Below are positions 51,839-55,832 of a stretch of 55,832 nt of DNA, piece by piece. The notes under the pieces were generated by a model. That model was not told where the DNA came from. It did no database searches and saw only the letters and a list, made by a program, of their open reading frames with translations. Source of the DNA: Acidimicrobiia bacterium (GTDB taxonomy: Bacteria > Actinomycetota > Acidimicrobiia > Acidimicrobiales > CATQHL01); assembly GCA_009835395.1 (NCBI GenBank), contig VXXM01000016.1:1-55832 (forward strand). Reading direction: 5' to 3'. The position numbers and the translations under genes are program-made. The first letter of the stretch is position 1. Each line of letters begins with the position of its first letter.

Positions 51839-52909
51839 TCAGAGATCGCGCCAGCGCACCTGGGGCAGACCGGGCATCTCGGCGTTTCCCGGGTACGAGG
51901 CCTCCGGCGGATCCAGCAGGTCGCCGAGCGGCGGCAGATCCGCCTCGAGCCAGTCCGCGAGTTCCCAGGCGCCCGCCTGCGCGGCGGCGCCGATGTCGGC
52001 CAGCCGCGGGTCGTCGGCCCGTCCCACCGCCAGAGCGGCGAGGCCCTGCATGCCTGAGAGAATCGACCGCACGCGCTCGAAGCGGAGCGCGTAACGCAGC
52101 CGGTCAACGTCGATCTCGACCCCGCCGGCGGCCCGGTAGGGGGTGATCGCCTCGCCCTCGATGGCCCCCCAACCACCGAGGTGCATGCTGAAGGCCACGT
52201 CGCACAGCGGGTCTCCCACCCAGGCACGCTCCCAGTCGATGATCCCGCCGATGACGCCCGGCGCGGTCCACAGAACGTTGGCCGGCCGGAAGTCGCCGTG
52301 ACACAACGCCGGGGCGTCACGACAAGCCGGCCGGTGATGTGCCAGCCAGCGCATCGCCACATCGATCCCAGGGTGCCGCCAGCAGCGCCGGTAGACGTCG
52401 GCCTGGCGGGCCAGCTCGGCCTCGTAGGCGGCGCCGATAGTGGCGACCTCGTCCAGCGCCCGCGGATCGGCCCGGCTGTGCAGGGCACCGAGCGCCGCCG
52501 CCAGCGCCTCCCGGTACGGAGCCGGATCGGCGGGACGGCGCTGCGCCTCTCCCGTCACCGGTGTGTGCACTCCGAACGGCCGCCCGATGGGATTCGGCTC
52601 GTCGCAGACCGCCAGCACCTCCGGCGCCGGCACCACCCCGGCCACGGCCCGCAGCCGCCGTGCCTCCGCCGCGGGCTCGTACGGCTCCACGGTCCCCCCC
52701 ATCGGCGCCACGCGCACGATGACGGCATCATCTGTGTCCCAACGCACCAGCAGCGTGATCCACGAGTATCCGCCATCGAGCCGCACCACCTCCGGCAACG
52801 CATTGCCGACGCACCGCGGGGCGACACCTGCTTCCAGCAGCGCTGAGCCGACCGCTTCGGGGCACAGATCAGGAACGACCACTCGGCCGACGCTAACGGC
52901 AGCACGCAC
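51839..52909 (-). CDS. Phosphotransferase/kinase-like protein, aminoglycoside phosphotransferase superfamily
   Basis: About 356 residues from a GTG at 52909; the true start is unsure, with 52882 the next choice. Kinase-like features: LCHGDFRPANVLW (catalytic Asp and Asn) and IIDWERAWVGDPLCDVAF (metal Asp). A longer open frame to 53137 is rejected because it runs through the repeat at 52940. Such proteins in catabolic clusters often phosphorylate or activate a small molecule rather than an antibiotic. First gene of the minus-strand operon ending with the VOC gene. Confidence 0.8.
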   Translation of the reverse strand: MRAAVSVGRVVVPDLCPEAVGSALLEAGVAPRCVGNALPEVVRLDGGYSWITLLVRWDTDDAVIVRVAPMGGTVEPYEPAAEARRLRAVAGVVPAPEVLAVCDEPNPIGRPFGVHTPVTGEAQRRPADPAPYREALAAALGALHSRADPRALDEVATIGAAYEAELARQADVYRRCWRHPGIDVAMRWLAHHRPACRDAPALCHGDFRPANVLWTAPGVIGGIIDWERAWVGDPLCDVAFSMHLGGWGAIEGEAITPYRAAGGVEIDVDRLRYALRFERVRSILSGMQGLAALAVGRADDPRLADIGAAAQAGAWELADWLEADLPPLGDLLDPPEASYPGNAEMPGLPQVRWRDL

Positions 52910-52939
52910 CGCCGGCAGACAAAGCACCTTGTCCGGCCG

Positions 52940-52966
52940 CTGGATTCCGGCCTTCGCCGGAATGAC
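52940..52966. repeat. Dispersed 27-base palindromic repeat, copy 4
   Basis: Full unit in the upstream region of the phosphotransferase gene; an eleven-base half copy follows at 52977-52987. Confidence 0.85.
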
Positions 52967-53045
52967 GAAGTGGAGAGCCGGAATGACGAGGTTGCGAGGG
53001 CGGGGACGCCGGGGGCCGGCGCCCGGACACATACACTGCCGCGTC

Positions 53046-55028
53046 GTGTCCGAGCCGGCGTATCCGCTGCTGTTCAGCCCGCTGAGGGTCGGTGGGCTGG
53101 AGTTGCGCAACCGGATCACGCTGTCGGCGATGACCACGGGGTTCGGGTTCTCGGAGGGTGCTCCGGAGGCCGAGGCGCTGGCGTACTACCGCGCCCGCAG
53201 CCGGGGCACGGCGCTGGCCACCGTGGGCTTCTCGGCGGTGGCACCGGAAGGGCGGGTGGAGAACGCCATCGCCTGGCTGTGGCCCGAGGGCGCGGCCGAG
53301 GCGCTGGCGCCGCTCGCCGAGGCCATTGCGTCAGTGGGCGCGCACCCGTGCATCCAGCTCGGCCACGGGGGGCGGCAGGTCTCGCCGGACGTGATCGGCG
53401 AGACGCCGACGGCGCCGTCGGCCGTCCGGGCCGGTGCCCACGTACGGATCGCTCCCCGGCCACTGCGGCTCGGCGAGGTGGAGGAGATCGTGGTGGCGTT
53501 CGGCCGGGCGGCCGAGCGGGCCGTCGGCAGCGGCTTCGCGGCGGTGGAGATCCACGGCGGCCACGGCTACCTCATCCAGCAGTTCCTGGCGGCGGAATCC
53601 AACCGGCGCACGGACCGTTTCGGCGGCAACAGCGTCGTAGAGCGCAGCCGCTTCGGCTGCGAGGTGATCGAAGCGGTACGCAAGGCCGCCCCGGAGTTGG
53701 CCGTGGTGGTGCGCATCAACGGCTCGGATCTCGTGCCCGACGGCCTGCAGGTCTCCGACGCCCTGGTGGCGGCAGAGCGGTTCGCCGAGGCCGGTGCTGA
53801 CGCCTTCGTCGTCTCGGCGGGTGTGTACGGCTCGGTGCCGTGGACCATCCCCCTGCTGGACGACCCCGAGGGCGCCTTCCTGGATCTCGCCGCCGAGGTG
53901 CGGCGCAACGTGGACGTCCCGGTCATCGGCGTGGGCCGGATCACCGCCCCCGAGAGCGCCGAGGACGCGTTGCGCGCCGGGCGCTGCGACGCCGTCGGGC
54001 TCGGACGAGCGCTGCTGGCCGACGAGGACTGGGTCGCCAAGGCCCGCGACGGCCGCTCCGAGCGGATCCGCCCGTGCATCGCCACCGTGGAAGGGTGCGC
54101 GGGCCGGCTGCAGTACGGCGAGGCGATCTCCTGCTCGGTGAACCCCGGCGTGGGGCGCGAGACGAGCCCGCCGCTGGAGCGGGCCGAGGTGCCGGGCCGG
54201 GTGCTGGTGGTGGGCGGCGGCCCGGCAGGCATGGAGGCGGCCAGGCGTGCCGCGCAGCTCGGCCATGACGTCCGTCTTGCCGAGCGGGCGGACCGTCTCG
54301 GGGGTGCGTTGCACCTGGCGGCAGCCACGCCCGGGCTCGGCCACCTGACACGGTTGGCAGGCTGGTACGAGGGCGAACTCGAGCGTCTCGGCGTCACGAT
54401 GTCGCTCGGCAGCGAGGTCGGCGGCGCCGAGGATCTGGCCGGATTCCCAGCCGACTACCTGGTTCTGGCCACGGGAGCCCGAACCGCCCCAGAGGTGCTC
54501 GACGGCTACGAGCACTTGCCGGCCTGGACACTGGAGGACCTGCTGGAGGGCCGGGCCTCCAGCCACGGCACCTGGCATCTCATCGACCCAGTGGTCGTGC
54601 TCGGCGGCGGTGGCCGCGCCCTGGCGACCGCCCTTTGGTGCCGCCGCGGCGGCTACCGGGTCTCGCTCCTCAGCGCTGAGCGGATCGGCCACGACACCTC
54701 CGGCCTGGCGCGCCGGGCCTACCTGAGCCGGCTGGCTGCGACCGCGGTGCGGGGACGGGCCAGCCGCATCACCGAGGCCGGGGTGGAGTGGCTCGACGAG
54801 ACGGGCGACCGATCGGTGCTGCCGGCGCGCAGCGTCGTCGTCGCCGAGCCCCTGCGACCGGACGCTCCGGCAGCCCTGGCGCCCCGGGGCGGCCAACACG
54901 ACGGCGGCCCCAACGCCGCCGGCGTCCACACGGTGCGCATCGGCGACGCCCGCTCACCGCGCACCATCGGCGACGCCATCGCCGAGGCCCGCCAAGTGGT
55001 GGAGGCGCTGCCCGCCCTCGCCGGCTGA
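53046..55028 (+). CDS. FadH-like (2,4-dienoyl-CoA reductase/OYE) flavoprotein
   Basis: 660 residues, GTG start. An N-terminal OYE-type FMN TIM barrel (PLRVGGLELRNRITLSAMTTG, HGGHGYLIQQFL, NRRTDRFGG, VGLGRALLADEDW), an iron-sulfur Cys segment, then an FAD/NAD module (VLVVGGGPAGMEAARRA) to about 650. FadH uses four cysteines in the pattern CxxCxxxC...C; here the segment reads CIATVEGC...C at about 344-363, so the second ligand is Thr. Substrate likely a dienoyl or enone compound. Confidence 0.82.
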   Translation: MSEPAYPLLFSPLRVGGLELRNRITLSAMTTGFGFSEGAPEAEALAYYRARSRGTALATVGFSAVAPEGRVENAIAWLWPEGAAEALAPLAEAIASVGAHPCIQLGHGGRQVSPDVIGETPTAPSAVRAGAHVRIAPRPLRLGEVEEIVVAFGRAAERAVGSGFAAVEIHGGHGYLIQQFLAAESNRRTDRFGGNSVVERSRFGCEVIEAVRKAAPELAVVVRINGSDLVPDGLQVSDALVAAERFAEAGADAFVVSAGVYGSVPWTIPLLDDPEGAFLDLAAEVRRNVDVPVIGVGRITAPESAEDALRAGRCDAVGLGRALLADEDWVAKARDGRSERIRPCIATVEGCAGRLQYGEAISCSVNPGVGRETSPPLERAEVPGRVLVVGGGPAGMEAARRAAQLGHDVRLAERADRLGGALHLAAATPGLGHLTRLAGWYEGELERLGVTMSLGSEVGGAEDLAGFPADYLVLATGARTAPEVLDGYEHLPAWTLEDLLEGRASSHGTWHLIDPVVVLGGGGRALATALWCRRGGYRVSLLSAERIGHDTSGLARRAYLSRLAATAVRGRASRITEAGVEWLDETGDRSVLPARSVVVAEPLRPDAPAALAPRGGQHDGGPNAAGVHTVRIGDARSPRTIGDAIAEARQVVEALPALAG

Positions 55029-55139
55029 GACCGCCCGACCGGCGCCACCGGATGTTCGACCCGCCGGTTGCTCCGCCGGCGGACAGAAGAACGGACGACC
55101 GCGGATCAGCTTGCCGCAGTGGCTGCGCGGCGCGGGGGA

Positions 55140-55832
55140 TCAGTGCGTCGGGATCTCCTGCACAGGTCCGGGCGGGGCGGCGCCGGGGGCCTGCCGCGAC
55201 AGGACGGTCACCCTGAATGACTGCAGGGCGACGCCGCTGGCGTTAGTGGCACGGATCGTCACCGTCGTCACGCCCGTTGCCAGGCCGGTCAGCGACACCT
55301 GCGAGCCGGTCATCGACACGCCGACGAGGTTCGGATCGCCCGCGCTCCCGGCGTACGACGTGACGGTGCCCGAAAAGGCGGGCGACACGTCGAATCCCAC
55401 CGGCGGATCGCCGACGTACAGCACCCTGTTCGGCAGCAGCGACGCGAACTTCGGCGCGCCGCGCTCGATGACCGTGACCCGGAACGACTGGAACACCGAG
55501 CCCCTGCTGTTGCCGGCGGTCACCGACACGGTCGTCGTGCCCAGCGCCTCCGGAGCCAGCGTCAGCATCGAGCCCGACACCACCGCGGTCACGATGCCGG
55601 GATTGGCGGCAAGCGCCCGGTAGGTGTCGATGGCGCCCACGACGCTGGCGACGAGATCGATCCGGAGCGCCGGCTCGGTAATGACCAGGACCACGTCCTG
55701 CAGGAAGGTGCCGATCCGTGGCGCCACCGCCGGGTTGGTCGACACGATGGGCGTACCACCGCCACCGCCGCCGCTTCCGCCGCTTCCACCGGTGCCACCG
55801 GTGCCACCGCCACCGCCGCCGCCACCACCACC
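55140..55832 (-). CDS. Secreted Ig-like repeat protein, C-terminal part (5' end beyond the window)
   Basis: 230 codons that end at 55140 and are still open at the window edge. The visible part starts in a Gly-rich linker coded by 55752-55832 (runs of Gly with Thr and Ser), followed by two Ig/cadherin-like units of about 75-80 residues (VTAVVSGSMLTLAPEALGTTTVSVTA; VGVSMTGSQVSLTGLATGVTTVTI, quoted in short: TGVTTVTIRATNASG). Probably the exported C-terminus of a large cell-surface protein. Its start and full size cannot be seen. Confidence 0.7.
   Translation of the reverse strand, partial: GGGGGGGGGGTGGTGGSGGSGGGGGGTPIVSTNPAVAPRIGTFLQDVVLVITEPALRIDLVASVVGAIDTYRALAANPGIVTAVVSGSMLTLAPEALGTTTVSVTAGNSRGSVFQSFRVTVIERGAPKFASLLPNRVLYVGDPPVGFDVSPAFSGTVTSYAGSAGDPNLVGVSMTGSQVSLTGLATGVTTVTIRATNASGVALQSFRVTVLSRQAPGAAPPGPVQEIPTH

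Noticed and set aside
52910-53137. N-terminal extension of the phosphotransferase frame
   Set aside because: It runs through a palindromic repeat and gives the peptide VIPAKAGIQ, a known artefact of such repeats.

Overview
This is a GC-rich, gene-dense bacterial window with the codon usage, GTG starts and overlapping stop/start pairs of an actinobacterium. Hopanoid genes, a probable F420-dependent LLM oxidoreductase, a divergent Tad pilus locus and steroid- or fatty-acid-type catabolic genes make a member of Acidimicrobiia or a related lineage most likely. That placement is inference; there is no rRNA or other taxonomic marker here. I saw no tRNA gene, insertion sequence, prophage or CRISPR array, and no gene-free stretch longer than 300 bases.

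Layout. (1) 7-9305, minus: an ABC-type solute-binding lipoprotein, then a seven-gene hopanoid operon read hpnC-hpnD-hpnE-prenyl synthase-shc-hpnG-hpnH. It covers prenyl diphosphate to squalene to hopene to adenosyl- and ribosyl-hopane. (2) 9556-11827: a MerR/TetR hybrid regulator divergent from a MATE exporter. (3) 11846-22085: a Tad/Flp pilus locus on the minus strand (SAF/CpaB, TadZ, CpaF, TadB, TadC, Flp pilin, three TadE/G-like proteins, a LysM membrane protein, a BTAD protein), with its prepilin peptidase on the opposite strand. (4) 22188-31467: a degenerate Fic protein divergent from a type IIA topoisomerase pair and a UvrD-like helicase. (5) 31676-39891: mixed genes, including an RCC1-repeat lipoprotein, flavin reductase, YbaK-like deacylase, DUF429 protein, an FAD oxidoreductase and a MetE-like protein. 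(6) 39964-43141: a toxin-antitoxin island with a mazF remnant, an antitoxin-VapC-RNA ligase operon, an orphan RHH antitoxin and a second antitoxin-VapC pair. (7) 43252-55028: CoA-dependent catabolic genes (CoA-transferase pair, SDR, ketosteroid-dehydrogenase-like flavoprotein), a two-gene operon whose second gene is a UGSC-type selenoprotein read through an in-frame TGA, then VOC, LLM, DUF7064/7065-like and phosphotransferase genes and a FadH-like flavoprotein. (8) 55140-end: the C-terminal part of a secreted Ig-like repeat protein that runs off the window.

The three most notable items are the selenoprotein at 48618-49154, which ordinary gene calling breaks into two small ORFs; the operon joining a VapC-type RNase toxin to an RNA ligase able in principle to reseal the ends such toxins make; and the catalytically dead Fic protein next to topoisomerase genes, whose products are known targets of Fic enzymes. 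A 27-base palindromic repeat occurs four times between genes (28621, 43176, 49165, 52940).
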